From NCBI RefSeq assembly GCF_001458315.1, contig NZ_CYRX01000009.1, positions 124,001 to 188,000 on the forward strand: DNA of 64,000 nucleotides. Reading direction: 5' to 3'. This stretch comes from Thalassobacter stenotrophicus (GTDB lineage Bacteria; Pseudomonadota; Alphaproteobacteria; Rhodobacterales; Rhodobacteraceae). The position numbers and the translations under genes are program-made. A model generated the notes under the pieces. It saw only the letters and a program-made list of their open reading frames with translations. It had not been told where the DNA came from and searched no databases. Within the stretch, counting starts at the first letter, position 1. Each line of letters starts with the position of its first letter. Below are positions 19,320 through 28,094 of the stretch, one piece after another.

Positions 19320-20528
19320 ATGGCCGATGACACGCTGGAAACTGCCGTAAAAGGAGCGCGGATCGACCTGCTGGGGTTGGTGCTCAAGACCGGTAGTTTG
19401 ATGGTTGTGACCCTCGGGCTTTATTCATTTTGGGCGCGGACCCGGTTGCGCCGGTGGCTGTGGTCTAGTGTGCGCCCGGGCGGTATGCCGTTAGAATACA
19501 CGGGCCAACCGCTCGAAAAACTGATCGGTTTCTTTGTCGCGGCTGTGCTCCTGGTGTTCTACGTGGGCCTCGTGATGATGCTCATCCTCTTCGCGAGCCT
19601 CAATCTCACCGGTGACACGACGCCCGGATTTATCGCGGCCCTTGCGCTGATCCTACCGCTTTATTTCATCGCCCAGTACCGGGGCCGAAGGTATCTGGTA
19701 AACCACACGTCATGGCGCGGGCTCACGTTTTCTATGGAACCCGGCGCGTTTGGCTACATGTGGCGGGCGTTCCTTTACTATGGGCTGGCGATTGCGTCGC
19801 TCGGCTTGCTTTTGCCACTGGCGACGTTTCGGTTGCGCAAATTTATGGTGGATCGCACGTGGTTTGGGGATCAGCCGTTTTTCCAAAGTGGCCGGTTCAC
19901 TATGCTTTATGCGGCCTACCTACCGTTCTTGGTCTTTGGTTTGGCGACAATTGGGTTGCCCGCTGCGGCGTCCTTTAACGGAACGCCCGGTAACCTAGGC
20001 TGGCTGTTTATTACAGTGCCGGGCATGGTCTTTGGGTGGATTTACTACCGGGTTGCAAGCTTTCGGATGTTGATGTCCGAGACGCTTTATTCCGGCGGGA
20101 CTGAACTCGAAATTCATCCGCGCACGGGCAAGATCATCAAAATCCATCTACTCGGCAACCTGATCATCTTCCTTATTCTTTCGATCCTTGTACCGATCCT
20201 CGTGGCGATGCTGTTCGCGATCTTTGGGGCCTTGGGGGCGAGCCTTCCCTCCCAAGACATCCTGACCGAGGAATTCTCACTGGGGGCGCTGTTCAACCTG
20301 CCAGAATGGATCATCCTCGCGAGCACCATTCTGATCTACTTCAGCTTTTTCGTCCTGCGGGCGCAGTTCAAACATGTGTTTGTGACGTTCCCGATGTTGC
20401 GGCATGCGGCTGAAACGCTGCTGGTGCATGATGCCAGCGTGATTGCCGCGACCCGGCGTGGGGCGGATCATCACATGGCAGATGCGGATGGGCTGGCGGG
20501 CTTCTTTGATTTTGGGGGCGGCATATGA
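19320..20528 (+). CDS. DUF898 (YjgN-like) inner-membrane protein
   Basis: 402 residues with roughly eight membrane helices. The LYSFWARTRLRRWLWSS block near residue 34 and a second LLLPLATFRLRKFMVD block are the DUF898 repeat signature. Family function unknown. It overlaps the following M48 peptidase gene by four bases (ATGA), suggesting the two proteins act together at the inner membrane. Confidence 0.88.
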   Translation: MADDTLETAVKGARIDLLGLVLKTGSLMVVTLGLYSFWARTRLRRWLWSSVRPGGMPLEYTGQPLEKLIGFFVAAVLLVFYVGLVMMLILFASLNLTGDTTPGFIAALALILPLYFIAQYRGRRYLVNHTSWRGLTFSMEPGAFGYMWRAFLYYGLAIASLGLLLPLATFRLRKFMVDRTWFGDQPFFQSGRFTMLYAAYLPFLVFGLATIGLPAAASFNGTPGNLGWLFITVPGMVFGWIYYRVASFRMLMSETLYSGGTELEIHPRTGKIIKIHLLGNLIIFLILSILVPILVAMLFAIFGALGASLPSQDILTEEFSLGALFNLPEWIILASTILIYFSFFVLRAQFKHVFVTFPMLRHAAETLLVHDASVIAATRRGADHHMADADGLAGFFDFGGGI

Positions 20529-21673
20529 ATACGTCCCAGCCCCCCTCGGATGAGCATTTCGGCGACTACTATGACGGTGAGCGTGCGCTAGCGCAGCGTG
20601 TTGCCGTTCGCGAAGATCATGGCGATTACGGCGATGTGCTGGTCCTCGATCTGCCTGACGGGCAGAACGTCGTGTTGTGGCCTTGCGCTGCGGTGCGCAC
20701 GCTGCCGGATCAGTCGAATTACGACACGCTGACGATCGGGTTAGACGACAACACCAGCGCGCGCTTGGTCCTGCGGGATCCGGTCGCTTGCGCGATGGTG
20801 GCGCGGGCCTGCCCGAACCTAGGCACTCCTTTGCGTCCACCCTCAAAGTGGCGGCAAGCGATCACGGCGGCCACAGTTGGCGCTGTATCCGTGGCCGCTC
20901 TGATCTTGGTGGTGTTGCCGATGCTTGCGGGCGTTCTGGCGGGTTTCACCAATGTGCGTGCTGAGCTGAAAATGGGGGAGACCCATTTCGAACTGACCCG
21001 CAGCGCGTTTTCGCCCAGCAATACGCCGTTAAAGTTCTGTGCAGCGCCTGATGGGGTGGCTGCGATGAACAAGATCACTGCGCGTATCGCCGATGGCGTT
21101 GCCTTGCCCTATCCGCTCAAGGTGGCGGTTTTGGATGATCGCGCCAACCAAATCCCCAATGCCTATGCTTTGCCCGGGGGCTACATTACGTTTTTCGATT
21201 CGCTCATCCAACTCTCCGAGAGCCCGGATGAAGTCGCGGCCGTGTTCGCCCATGAATTGGGTCACGTCGTGTTGGACCATTCTGTCGCCAGCGTGTTGGA
21301 GCGGATGACGACCTTTGTCATCGTCTCGCTCTTGTCTGGTGATTTCACAGGGGCGGCGGGTTTGGGGGCTGGTATCATCAGTTCAGGTTATTCACGTGCA
21401 GCTGAAACAGAGGCAGACGTCTACGCGCAGGAGCGGTTGACTGACGTGGGCCTGCCACCCGCCGCCTTGGGCAGCTTGTTTGCCCGGATGTCCGAAGATC
21501 ATCCGGAAGTTACAGGCGTCTTGGCGCATCTGTCTTCGCACCCCGAGATGGCCGCCCGGATCCAAGCCGCCGCTGCGGCGGACACCGGCACCGCGACTGC
21601 ACCCGCTTTGTCAGACACAGAATGGCAAGCCCTGCGCGATATTTGCAGTGTTGTGTCGGATGACGCGCCCTAG
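20525..21673 (+). CDS. Membrane-anchored M48-family zinc metallopeptidase
   Basis: 382 residues: N-terminal soluble domain (~15-105), one membrane helix (~112-140), then an M48 peptidase domain with zinc ligands H243 and H247 and catalytic E244 in HELGH, and a downstream Glu in AAETEAD (third ligand). The topology is like HtpX/BepA-type quality-control proteases. Coupled to the DUF898 gene; an unrelated lipoprotein gene follows 69 bp later. Substrate unknown. Confidence 0.9.
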   Translation: MNTSQPPSDEHFGDYYDGERALAQRVAVREDHGDYGDVLVLDLPDGQNVVLWPCAAVRTLPDQSNYDTLTIGLDDNTSARLVLRDPVACAMVARACPNLGTPLRPPSKWRQAITAATVGAVSVAALILVVLPMLAGVLAGFTNVRAELKMGETHFELTRSAFSPSNTPLKFCAAPDGVAAMNKITARIADGVALPYPLKVAVLDDRANQIPNAYALPGGYITFFDSLIQLSESPDEVAAVFAHELGHVVLDHSVASVLERMTTFVIVSLLSGDFTGAAGLGAGIISSGYSRAAETEADVYAQERLTDVGLPPAALGSLFARMSEDHPEVTGVLAHLSSHPEMAARIQAAAAADTGTATAPALSDTEWQALRDICSVVSDDAP

Positions 21674-21742
21674 CCGAACCAAGCAACCGTTGCGCGGGCG
21701 GGTATCGTGGGCTACCCCATGGCCTAAATTTTGGAGAGCATG

Positions 21743-22327
21743 ATGGGCGTTTTTCGCAAAACTTTGACGATTTTGGCCGTACTATTTGTTTCGGCCTGCG
21801 CCTCAGAAGATCCCTTGATCTATCAGCAGCCCGACATGGGGTCGTTTCAGATGAAGTGGAACATCGTGGTCGCGGACAACGCGCGCCTTGTGCCGCCCTC
21901 GCGCTCCGCAACACCGGCCGAATGGCAAGACGTCCTTGGGGCTGAGATCGATCGCCGGTTTTCGGGTTATGCCGGGGGGCGTGATTTTCATATCGCAGTA
22001 AACGTGGATGGCTACGCGCTTGCGCCTCCGGGCATTCCGGTGCTTTTGGCACCCAAATCTATTCTCGTGTTGTCGGCGAACGTCTGGGACGATGCCGAAG
22101 CTCGCAAACTGCACGCTGAGCCTGAGCGTATCACGGTATTTGAGGGCGCGAACGCGACCACGATCATTGGCTCGGGGTTCACAAAAACCAAAGAAGAGCA
22201 GATGCGCGCCTTGTCGCGAAATGCCGCGAGAGCCATCCAAAATTGGATCCTGACCAACCCCGAATGGCTGGCGCTGCCGCCACTTCCTGCGGCTCAGACG
22301 TCAGAGGTCGAAGCACAGCTCGAATGA
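21743..22327 (+). CDS. Hypothetical lipoprotein
   Basis: About 194 residues. The signal peptide ends in the lipobox LFVSAC, so Cys is probably lipidated. ATG 21743 is six bases past GGAG; ATG 21740 is possible. The mature part has no motif I recognise; it is mixed alpha/beta and hydrophilic. Position after the M48/DUF898 pair suggests an envelope role, which is inference only. Confidence 0.75.
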   Translation: MGVFRKTLTILAVLFVSACASEDPLIYQQPDMGSFQMKWNIVVADNARLVPPSRSATPAEWQDVLGAEIDRRFSGYAGGRDFHIAVNVDGYALAPPGIPVLLAPKSILVLSANVWDDAEARKLHAEPERITVFEGANATTIIGSGFTKTKEEQMRALSRNAARAIQNWILTNPEWLALPPLPAAQTSEVEAQLE

Positions 22328-22331
22328 CCGC

Positions 22332-22360
22332 TTGATTTTTCCCCACCAGGGGTCTAAGCC
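22332..22360 (+). promoter_or_regulatory. Candidate promoter of tuf copy 1
   Basis: TTGATT (22332-22337) and TAAGCC (22355-22360) with 17-bp spacing, 95 bp upstream of the tuf start and immediately after the lipoprotein stop. Confidence 0.35.
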
Positions 22361-22454
22361 GCGCGCGATGTGGGGCGGGGGCATTGGCCCAGCCACTTCT
22401 CGAAACACCTGTCGTGAGGATGTGTCCTCGCGGGCGATTATACGGAGGCCACCC

Positions 22455-23630
22455 ATGGCTAAGGAAAAGTTTGAACGTTCTAAACCGCACGTTAACATTG
22501 GCACGATTGGCCACGTTGACCACGGCAAGACGACCCTGACGGCAGCGATCACGAAGTACTTTGGCGACTTCCAAGCGTATGACCAGATTGACGGCGCGCC
22601 CGAAGAGAAAGCCCGCGGCATCACGATCTCGACTGCACACGTTGAGTATGAGACCGAAGGCCGTCACTACGCCCACGTTGATTGCCCCGGCCACGCCGAC
22701 TACGTCAAAAACATGATCACCGGTGCGGCGCAGATGGATGGCGCAATCCTGGTTGTGAACGCAGCCGATGGCCCCATGCCCCAAACACGTGAGCACATCC
22801 TGCTCGGCCGCCAGGTGGGTATCCCCTACATGGTCGTGTACATGAACAAAGTCGACCAAGTGGACGACGAAGAGCTGCTCGAGCTGGTTGAAATGGAAAT
22901 CCGTGAGCTGCTGTCCTCGTATGAGTACCCCGGCGACGACATCCCCGTTGTGCCCGGTTCGGCTCTTGCAGCCCTCGAAGGCCGCGACGAGAACATCGGT
23001 GAGTCCTCGATCCGCAAGCTGATGGAAGAGGTTGACGCCTACATCCCAACGCCTGCACGTGCTGTTGACCAGCCGTTCCTGATGCCCATCGAGGACGTGT
23101 TCTCGATCTCTGGCCGCGGGACTGTTGTGACGGGCCGTATCGAGCGTGGCGTTCTGAACGTTGGCGACGAGATCGAAATCGTTGGTATTCGCGACACATC
23201 GAAAACAACCTGTACCGGTGTTGAAATGTTCCGCAAGCTGCTGGACCGTGGTGAAGCTGGTGACAACGTTGGCGCCCTGCTGCGCGGTGTTGACCGTGAA
23301 GGCGTTGAGCGTGGCCAGGTGCTGTGTAAGCCCGCGTCCGTGAAGCCCCACACGAAGTTCGAAGCTGAGGCCTACATTCTGACCAAAGAAGAAGGTGGCC
23401 GTCACACGCCATTCTTCGCGAACTACCGTCCCCAGTTCTACTTCCGTACAACGGACGTGACCGGCACGGTTGAGCTGCCCGCAGGCACTGAAATGGTGAT
23501 GCCCGGCGACAACCTGAAGTTCAACGTTGAGCTGATTGCACCGATCGCCATGGAGCAAGGCCTGCGCTTTGCTATCCGTGAAGGCGGCCGCACAGTCGGC
23601 GCCGGCGTGGTGTCGAACATCACTGAGTAA
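22455..23630 (+). CDS. tuf: Elongation factor Tu, copy 1
   Basis: 391-residue EF-Tu, full length. GTPase motifs [16 protein letters not shown] and NKVD are followed by beta-barrel domains 2 and 3 ending VSNITE. It delivers aminoacyl-tRNA to the ribosome. ATG 22455 follows CGGAGG. The coding sequence differs from the second copy at 41188 by one silent base that I could see (C at 23585, T at 42318). It stands outside the str operon, upstream of tRNA-Trp/secE, as in many bacteria. Confidence 0.98.
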   Translation: MAKEKFERSKPHVNIGTIGHVDHGKTTLTAAITKYFGDFQAYDQIDGAPEEKARGITISTAHVEYETEGRHYAHVDCPGHADYVKNMITGAAQMDGAILVVNAADGPMPQTREHILLGRQVGIPYMVVYMNKVDQVDDEELLELVEMEIRELLSSYEYPGDDIPVVPGSALAALEGRDENIGESSIRKLMEEVDAYIPTPARAVDQPFLMPIEDVFSISGRGTVVTGRIERGVLNVGDEIEIVGIRDTSKTTCTGVEMFRKLLDRGEAGDNVGALLRGVDREGVERGQVLCKPASVKPHTKFEAEAYILTKEEGGRHTPFFANYRPQFYFRTTDVTGTVELPAGTEMVMPGDNLKFNVELIAPIAMEQGLRFAIREGGRTVGAGVVSNITE

Positions 23631-23667
23631 GGCCTGTTTGTTCGCAAACGCCCTATGGCAGAAATAG

Positions 23668-23697
23668 AAAAGGCCGCCCACACCGGGCGGCCTTTTT
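23668..23697 (+). terminator. Terminator of tuf copy 1
   Basis: Stem of about 11 bp built on GGCCGCCC/GGGCGGCC with a 5-nt loop, followed by TTTTT. Nearly the same sequence follows tuf copy 2. Confidence 0.9.
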
Positions 23698-23727
23698 CGT
23701 GTGCGGGGAGGGGAGTGTAAGAAGGGT

Positions 23728-24027
23728 CTACTTACTATACCCAGGTTCTGCGCGAGCTTTATTGATGACCACCATTGCGCGCGTGCGCTGTGCAGAGTGC
23801 TCAGGCGGGCGTTCATCTATAATCGCCTTGAGTTGGGCAAGGCGAATGGTCCGATAGGTGTCTAGGCCATCAGTAGGGACGCCAAGCAGCCGTAATTCCG
23901 GCTCAATCGATTTGACAAGTTGATAGCGACCGGGGTGCGCGCCGGGCGGAGGTGCGGCGCACCCAGCGATCAGGGCGCAGGCGACCGCAACGTAAAGCGG
24001 GGTTCTAAAGTGCGTAAACTGTTTCAT
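23728..24027 (-). CDS. Small hypothetical lipoprotein
   Basis: 99 residues with a signal peptide and lipobox LIAGC (Cys ~23), then a short hydrophilic, proline-rich mature part. No domain recognised. It is antiparallel to its neighbours between tuf and tRNA-Trp. The signal peptide and lipobox are the main support for it being real. Confidence 0.65.
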   Translation of the reverse strand: MKQFTHFRTPLYVAVACALIAGCAAPPPGAHPGRYQLVKSIEPELRLLGVPTDGLDTYRTIRLAQLKAIIDERPPEHSAQRTRAMVVINKARAEPGYSK

Positions 24028-24084
24028 GGAATTAGATTAACATCTTCGGTTTGCGCAGACTATTCACAACCACGGCAATTGCGC

Positions 24085-24113
24085 TTGCAAGCCTCTTAAG
24101 GGCAAGCTAAGTA
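24085..24113 (+). promoter_or_regulatory. Candidate promoter of tRNA-Trp/secE
   Basis: TTGCAA and TAAGTA separated by 17 bp; the -10 box ends 13 bases before the mature tRNA. A short inverted repeat (GCTTGC/GCAAGC) overlaps the spacer. Confidence 0.5.
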
Positions 24114-24126
24114 CGCGTCGATCTGT

Positions 24127-24202
24127 AGGGGTATAGCTCAGTTGGTAGAGCAGCGGATTCCAAATCCGCAGGCCTCGGGTTCGAATCCTGATGCCCCTGC
24201 CA
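24127..24202 (+). tRNA. tRNA-Trp (anticodon CCA)
   Basis: A 76-nt cloverleaf: acceptor stem AGGGGTA/TGCCCCT (one G-U pair), D-loop AGCTCAGTTGGTAGAGC, anticodon stem GCGGA/TCCGC with loop TTCCAAA reading CCA, T-loop GGTTCGAATCC, and genomically encoded CCA. It precedes secE-nusG, a conserved arrangement. Confidence 0.97.
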
Positions 24203-24300
24203 GATCAAATCGCACATGACAAAGGTGTGCGGCTCTGCGATCTTGTATTTCGCAGCCCAGGTCGCTATCTCCGCGACAGATGTCAAAAAGGATAGCCCCG

Positions 24301-24495
24301 ATGGCCACCACCAACCCGATCCAGTTCGTCCAGCAAGTCCGTTCGGAAGTGGGTAAGATCACGTGGCCCGGTCGCCGTGAAGTCACGACAACGACGATCA
24401 TGGTGTTCATCCTGGCCGTTGTTATGGCGACGTTTTTCTTTTTCGTTGACCTTGGTATTCGGACCATCCTTGAGCTGGTTCTGACGTCCTTCTAA
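24301..24495 (+). CDS. secE: Preprotein translocase subunit SecE
   Basis: 64 residues, the short SecE with an amphipathic N-terminal helix (FVQQVRSEVGKITWPGRREV) and one membrane helix (~31-52). It clamps SecY in the translocon. ATG 24301 has AAGGA upstream; an in-frame ATG at 24280 lacks one. Located between tRNA-Trp and nusG. Confidence 0.95.
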   Translation: MATTNPIQFVQQVRSEVGKITWPGRREVTTTTIMVFILAVVMATFFFFVDLGIRTILELVLTSF

Positions 24496-24696
24496 GTCGG
24501 CCCTTCTAAACGGACAGGTCTATTTTCCGCCGAGGCCCTTGCATGACAGGGGCAGGGCGGGTAGGTCACGCAAACTCCCGACATCTCAGCGCTTTCGATT
24601 CGAGCCGCGCTCAGTATATGGCGGGGCGAAGGGGGCTTTGTTGCCCGCGATGATGGAACTTTTCAGCCCGCTCGCCGGGTTTGGGGTAAAGGCAGA

Positions 24697-25230
24697 ATGG
24701 CAAAACGGTGGTACTCCGTGTCGGTGCTCTCGAACTTCGAGAAACGCGTGGCCGAGCAGATCAGAACAGCGGTAGAAGAGAACGAGCTTCAGGACCAAAT
24801 CGAAGAGGTTCTGGTTCCGACGGAAGAAGTTCTCGAAATTCGCCGTGGCAAGAAGGTCACCACTGAGCGTCGCTTTATGCCCGGTTATGTGTTGGTCCGT
24901 ATGGAGATGTCCGATGAGGGCTATCACCTGATCAACTCGATCAACCGCGTCACTGGTTTCTTGGGCCCGCAAGGCCGCCCAATGCCGATGCGCGATGCTG
25001 AGGTGAACGGCATTCTGAACCGTGTCGAAGAAGGTCAAGAGGCGCCACGCAGCCTGATCAGCTTCGACGTTGGTGAAAACGTCAACGTGACCGATGGGCC
25101 GTTCGAAGGCTTCTCTGGTCAGGTCGAAGATGTGGACGACGAGGCGCAGAGCCTCAAGGTATCTGTGTCGATCTTTGGCCGTGCAACGCCCGTTGAATTG
25201 AAATTCACTCAGGTCACCAAGACGGCCTGA
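24697..25230 (+). CDS. nusG: Transcription termination/antitermination protein NusG
   Basis: 177 residues: NGN domain (starting AKRWYSVSVLSNFEKRVAEQI) and C-terminal KOW domain (GENVNVTDGPFEGFSGQVEDV). It binds RNA polymerase and links it to Rho or the S10/ribosome. The 200-bp gap after secE may contain a second promoter. Confidence 0.97.
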   Translation: MAKRWYSVSVLSNFEKRVAEQIRTAVEENELQDQIEEVLVPTEEVLEIRRGKKVTTERRFMPGYVLVRMEMSDEGYHLINSINRVTGFLGPQGRPMPMRDAEVNGILNRVEEGQEAPRSLISFDVGENVNVTDGPFEGFSGQVEDVDDEAQSLKVSVSIFGRATPVELKFTQVTKTA

Positions 25231-25354
25231 TTGTCTGCCGGGGTCGCCCCGGCATCACTCGTGGGAGGCGAGGCGCGCGCGCGTGCCGGACCAGACCACA
25301 CAACTGTAAGAAGTCTGTGACGCGTTACAGGCTTGTTGGAAAAGGAGAGGCCTC

Positions 25355-25804
25355 ATGGCCAAGAAACTTGCAGGCAAGATGAAGCTGCAAATTCCCGCCG
25401 GGAAAGCGAACCCTTCGCCCCCAGTTGGCCCCGCATTGGGTCAGCGCGGCATCAACATCATGGAATTCTGTAAGGCGTTTAACGCCAAGACACAGGAAAT
25501 GGAGGCCGGTGCGCCGTGCCCAACCGTGATCACGTATTACCAGGACAAGTCCTTCACGATGGACATCAAGACGCCGCCTGCGTCTTATTACCTGAAAAAA
25601 GCGGCTGGCCTGAAGCCCGTCGGCAAGCGTAACCGTCCTCGTGGCGCTGAGAACCCCGGCCGTGAGACTATTGCCTCCGTGACCGTGGCTCAGGTGCGTG
25701 AAATCGCCGAAGCCAAAATGAAAGACCTCAACGCGAACTCCGTTGAAGGTGCTATGCAGATTATCCTGGGCTCCGCGAAGTCCATGGGCATCGAGGTAAA
25801 GTAA
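25355..25804 (+). CDS. rplK: 50S ribosomal protein L11
   Basis: 149 residues. The N-terminal domain begins [22 protein letters not shown] and the rRNA-binding C-terminal domain ends [11 protein letters not shown]. It forms the GTPase-centre stalk base with L10/L12. AAAAGGAGAGG gives a strong ribosome site. A short GC hairpin (25237-25255) lies between nusG and rplK; the next gene, rplA, starts one base after its stop. Confidence 0.98.
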   Translation: MAKKLAGKMKLQIPAGKANPSPPVGPALGQRGINIMEFCKAFNAKTQEMEAGAPCPTVITYYQDKSFTMDIKTPPASYYLKKAAGLKPVGKRNRPRGAENPGRETIASVTVAQVREIAEAKMKDLNANSVEGAMQIILGSAKSMGIEVK

Positions 25805-25805
25805 G

Positions 25806-26504
25806 ATGGCAAAACTCGGAAAACGCACCCGCGCCGCCCGCGAAGCAGCAGCCGGCAAGGACAACCTGTCCGTTGAGGACGCCGTCGCACTGGTAAAAGG
25901 CAATGCCACCGCCAAGTTCGATGAAACCGTCGAGATCGCAATGTGCCTGGGCGTTGACCCTCGTCACGCGGACCAAATGGTTCGTGGCGTTGTGTCTTTG
26001 CCAAATGGCACTGGTAAAACAGTTCGCGTCGCTGTGTTCGCACGTGGCCCCAAGGCTGACGAAGCAACTGCCGCCGGTGCTGACATCGTCGGCGCAGAAG
26101 ATCTGATGGAGCAGGTTCAGTCCGGCAAAATCGACTTCGATCGTTGCATCGCGACACCTGACATGATGCCCATCGTTGGTCGTCTTGGTAAGGTGCTTGG
26201 CCCCCGGAACCTGATGCCCAACCCCAAGGTTGGCACGGTGACGATGGACGTCAAACAAGCCGTTGAAGACGCCAAAGGCGGTCAGGTTCAGTTCAAAGCA
26301 GAAAAAGCCGGCGTTGTTCACGCTGGTGTTGGCAAAGCGTCCTTCGACGAAGCCAAACTGGTTGAGAACGTACGTGCCTTCGTTGAGGCCGTTGCAAAAG
26401 CCAAGCCTACGGGCGCCAAAGGCTCCTACATGCAGAAAATCGCACTCAGCTCGACAATGGGCCCCGGTGTGACGATCAATGTGGACAATGCTGCGGGCAA
26501 CTAA
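25806..26504 (+). CDS. rplA: 50S ribosomal protein L1
   Basis: 232 residues, full length, with the conserved [21 protein letters not shown] block. It forms the L1 stalk and in other bacteria represses its own operon (rplKA) by binding mRNA. It is followed by an intrinsic terminator, so rplKA and rplJL may be separate transcripts. Confidence 0.98.
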   Translation: MAKLGKRTRAAREAAAGKDNLSVEDAVALVKGNATAKFDETVEIAMCLGVDPRHADQMVRGVVSLPNGTGKTVRVAVFARGPKADEATAAGADIVGAEDLMEQVQSGKIDFDRCIATPDMMPIVGRLGKVLGPRNLMPNPKVGTVTMDVKQAVEDAKGGQVQFKAEKAGVVHAGVGKASFDEAKLVENVRAFVEAVAKAKPTGAKGSYMQKIALSSTMGPGVTINVDNAAGN

Positions 26505-26872
26505 GCCCTCACATTGCAGGTATTCAAGGGGGCGTGCCAATGGCGCGCCCTTTTGCTTTTGAGCGTATGCTCGCCGCTGGGGCGATGTTTCTTTGGCCTT
26601 GTCCTTTTCTTTCCTGCCTAGACCGACTAAACGACCACCTAAGGACACCCCGTGCGATTCGTATGTGGTGTCTTTGTTCGTCCAAGACGGTGGGTGGTAT
26701 GCGGCCAAAAGCCAATTCCGTAAGTCCTGCCTGAGACGGGAAGAGACATTCGGTCCATGTGAGAAATCACCCGGACATCCGTTTGCGACGACCCGTTCGG
26801 ACATCATGTCCCGGCATCTGTTGGGGCAAAGTCTTGAGCCGGAGGGTCTCCCTCCAAACTTGGAGTATAACT
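26505..26872 (+). other. rplA-rplJ spacer: terminator plus probable L10 leader
   Basis: The left part carries the rplA terminator. The remaining ~300 bases upstream of the GTG start of rplJ hold no convincing coding frame and contain several short complementary segments (for example GGAGGG with CCCTCC at 26841-26854). This is where the L10(L12)4 autoregulatory leader lies in many bacteria; I cannot fold it by eye with certainty. Confidence 0.5.
26526..26560 (+). terminator. Terminator after rplA
   Basis: A stem GGGCGTGCC/GGCGCGCCC (one G-U pair, 3-nt loop) followed by TTTTGCTTTT, 22 bases past the rplA stop. Confidence 0.8.
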
Positions 26873-27385
26873 GTGGATAGAGCCCAGAAAGAGAAACTGG
26901 TCGAGGAACTCGGCCAGATCTTCGAAAGCTCTGGCGTCGTTGTGGTAAGCCACTACGAGGGTATGACAGTTGCCGAAATGCAAGACCTGCGCGCTAAAAT
27001 GCGTGAAGCGGGTGGGTCTGTGCGCGTTGCCAAGAACAAGCTCGCCAAAATCGCCCTTGATGGAAAGCCTTGCGCAAGCATCGCCAACTATCTGACGGGC
27101 ATGACCGTACTCGCCTATTCGGAAGACCCTGTGGCAGCTGCCAAAGTGGTTAACGACTACGCTAAGGAAAACTCCAAGCTGGAGATCCTTGGTGGTGCTA
27201 TGGGTGACTCGGCACTGGACCTTGCCGGTGTGAAAGCCGTCGCAGCAATGCCATCTCGCGAGGAGCTTATTGCTTCCATCGTGGGTTGCATCGGTGCGCC
27301 AGCCAGCAACATCGCAGGAGCCATCGGCGCGCCTGCTTCGAACATCGCGAGCATTCTTTCGACCATCGAAGAGAAAGCTGCATAA
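26873..27385 (+). CDS. rplJ: 50S ribosomal protein L10
   Basis: 170 residues beginning [20 protein letters not shown] 26873 is chosen from the conserved N-terminus and a TGGAG site 7 bases upstream. The C-terminal helix binds L12 dimers. Upstream in-frame sequence is not conserved and is treated as leader. Followed by rplL after 72 bp. Confidence 0.95.
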   Translation: MDRAQKEKLVEELGQIFESSGVVVVSHYEGMTVAEMQDLRAKMREAGGSVRVAKNKLAKIALDGKPCASIANYLTGMTVLAYSEDPVAAAKVVNDYAKENSKLEILGGAMGDSALDLAGVKAVAAMPSREELIASIVGCIGAPASNIAGAIGAPASNIASILSTIEEKAA

Positions 27386-27457
27386 GGCACTTTTCATATC
27401 GTCGTGGGGAATACCTCCAAGACGTTGGAACACATCTAATCAAACGGAAACAGTACA

Positions 27458-27832
27458 ATGGCTGATCTGAAAAAACTTGCAGAAGAGATCGTGGGTCTGA
27501 CCCTTCTCGAAGCACAAGAACTGAAAACCATCCTCAAAGACGAGTATGGCATCGAGCCCGCAGCTGGCGGCGCAGTGATGATGGCTGGCCCAGCAGACGC
27601 CGGTGCAGCTGCTGAAGAGCAAACCGAATTTGACGTTATCCTGAAAGCCGCTGGCGCTCAGAAAATCAACGTCATCAAAGAAGTCCGCGCCATCACTGGC
27701 CTGGGCCTCAAAGAAGCTAAAGAGCTCGTTGAAGCTGGTGGCAAAGCCGTCAAAGAAGGCGTCGACGCTGCAGAAGCTGAAGAGATCAAAGGCAAGCTGG
27801 AAGCAGCTGGCGCAGAGATCGAAGTTAAGTAA
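27458..27832 (+). CDS. rplL: 50S ribosomal protein L7/L12
   Basis: 124 residues: N-terminal dimerisation domain ([19 protein letters not shown]), alanine-rich hinge (~37-52) and C-terminal factor-binding domain ending GAEIEVK. Recruits translation GTPases. Two hairpins follow before rpoB. Confidence 0.98.
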   Translation: MADLKKLAEEIVGLTLLEAQELKTILKDEYGIEPAAGGAVMMAGPADAGAAAEEQTEFDVILKAAGAQKINVIKEVRAITGLGLKEAKELVEAGGKAVKEGVDAAEAEEIKGKLEAAGAEIEVK

Positions 27833-27880
27833 TTGGGGAGGGGAGGATTTAAGGCCTTCTCCATCAACCCTAATTAATGC

Positions 27881-27955
27881 GGCTGGACCCGGGTATTCCG
27901 GGTCCAGCCATACCTGTCTTGAAAAGCCCCTTTGGGTCTGAAGGGTTTTTTCAAG
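27881..27955 (+). promoter_or_regulatory. Tandem hairpins between rplL and rpoB (attenuator or processing site)
   Basis: Hairpin 1 is a perfect 12-bp stem (27881-27892/27898-27909, 5-nt loop). Hairpin 2 (27918-27932/27941-27955) pairs CTTGAAAA with TTTTCAAG and CCCTT with AAGGG; its right arm contains a six-T run. In E. coli the rplL-rpoB gap holds an attenuator and RNase III site, setting the lower level of rpoBC; the same role here is inference. Confidence 0.6.
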
Positions 27956-28094
27956 AAGAGGTTGCCAGACGGAAGCGAGCCCCTGGGAAGGCACGCAAGA
28001 ATTGTCTGGCTCTTTTCGTTTCGCAAGCGGCATGACGTGGCGCCCCAACCACGCCGTGCCAGCGAAAACTACGAGTGAAAGGTGAGCACCGCAC

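Noticed and set aside
23237-23630. tuf duplication as evidence of a mobile element
   Set aside because: No transposase, target duplication or flanking repeats; two tuf genes at these positions are common in bacteria.
22179-23816. 545-codon antisense frame over tuf copy 1, repeated over copy 2
   Set aside because: Its near identity in two places only reflects the tuf duplication; sense frame is a certain gene.
24496-24696. Promoter before nusG (TTGCAT-17-TAGGTC)
   Set aside because: Fits the spacing but the boxes are weak and GC-rich DNA gives such matches by chance; not listed as a feature.
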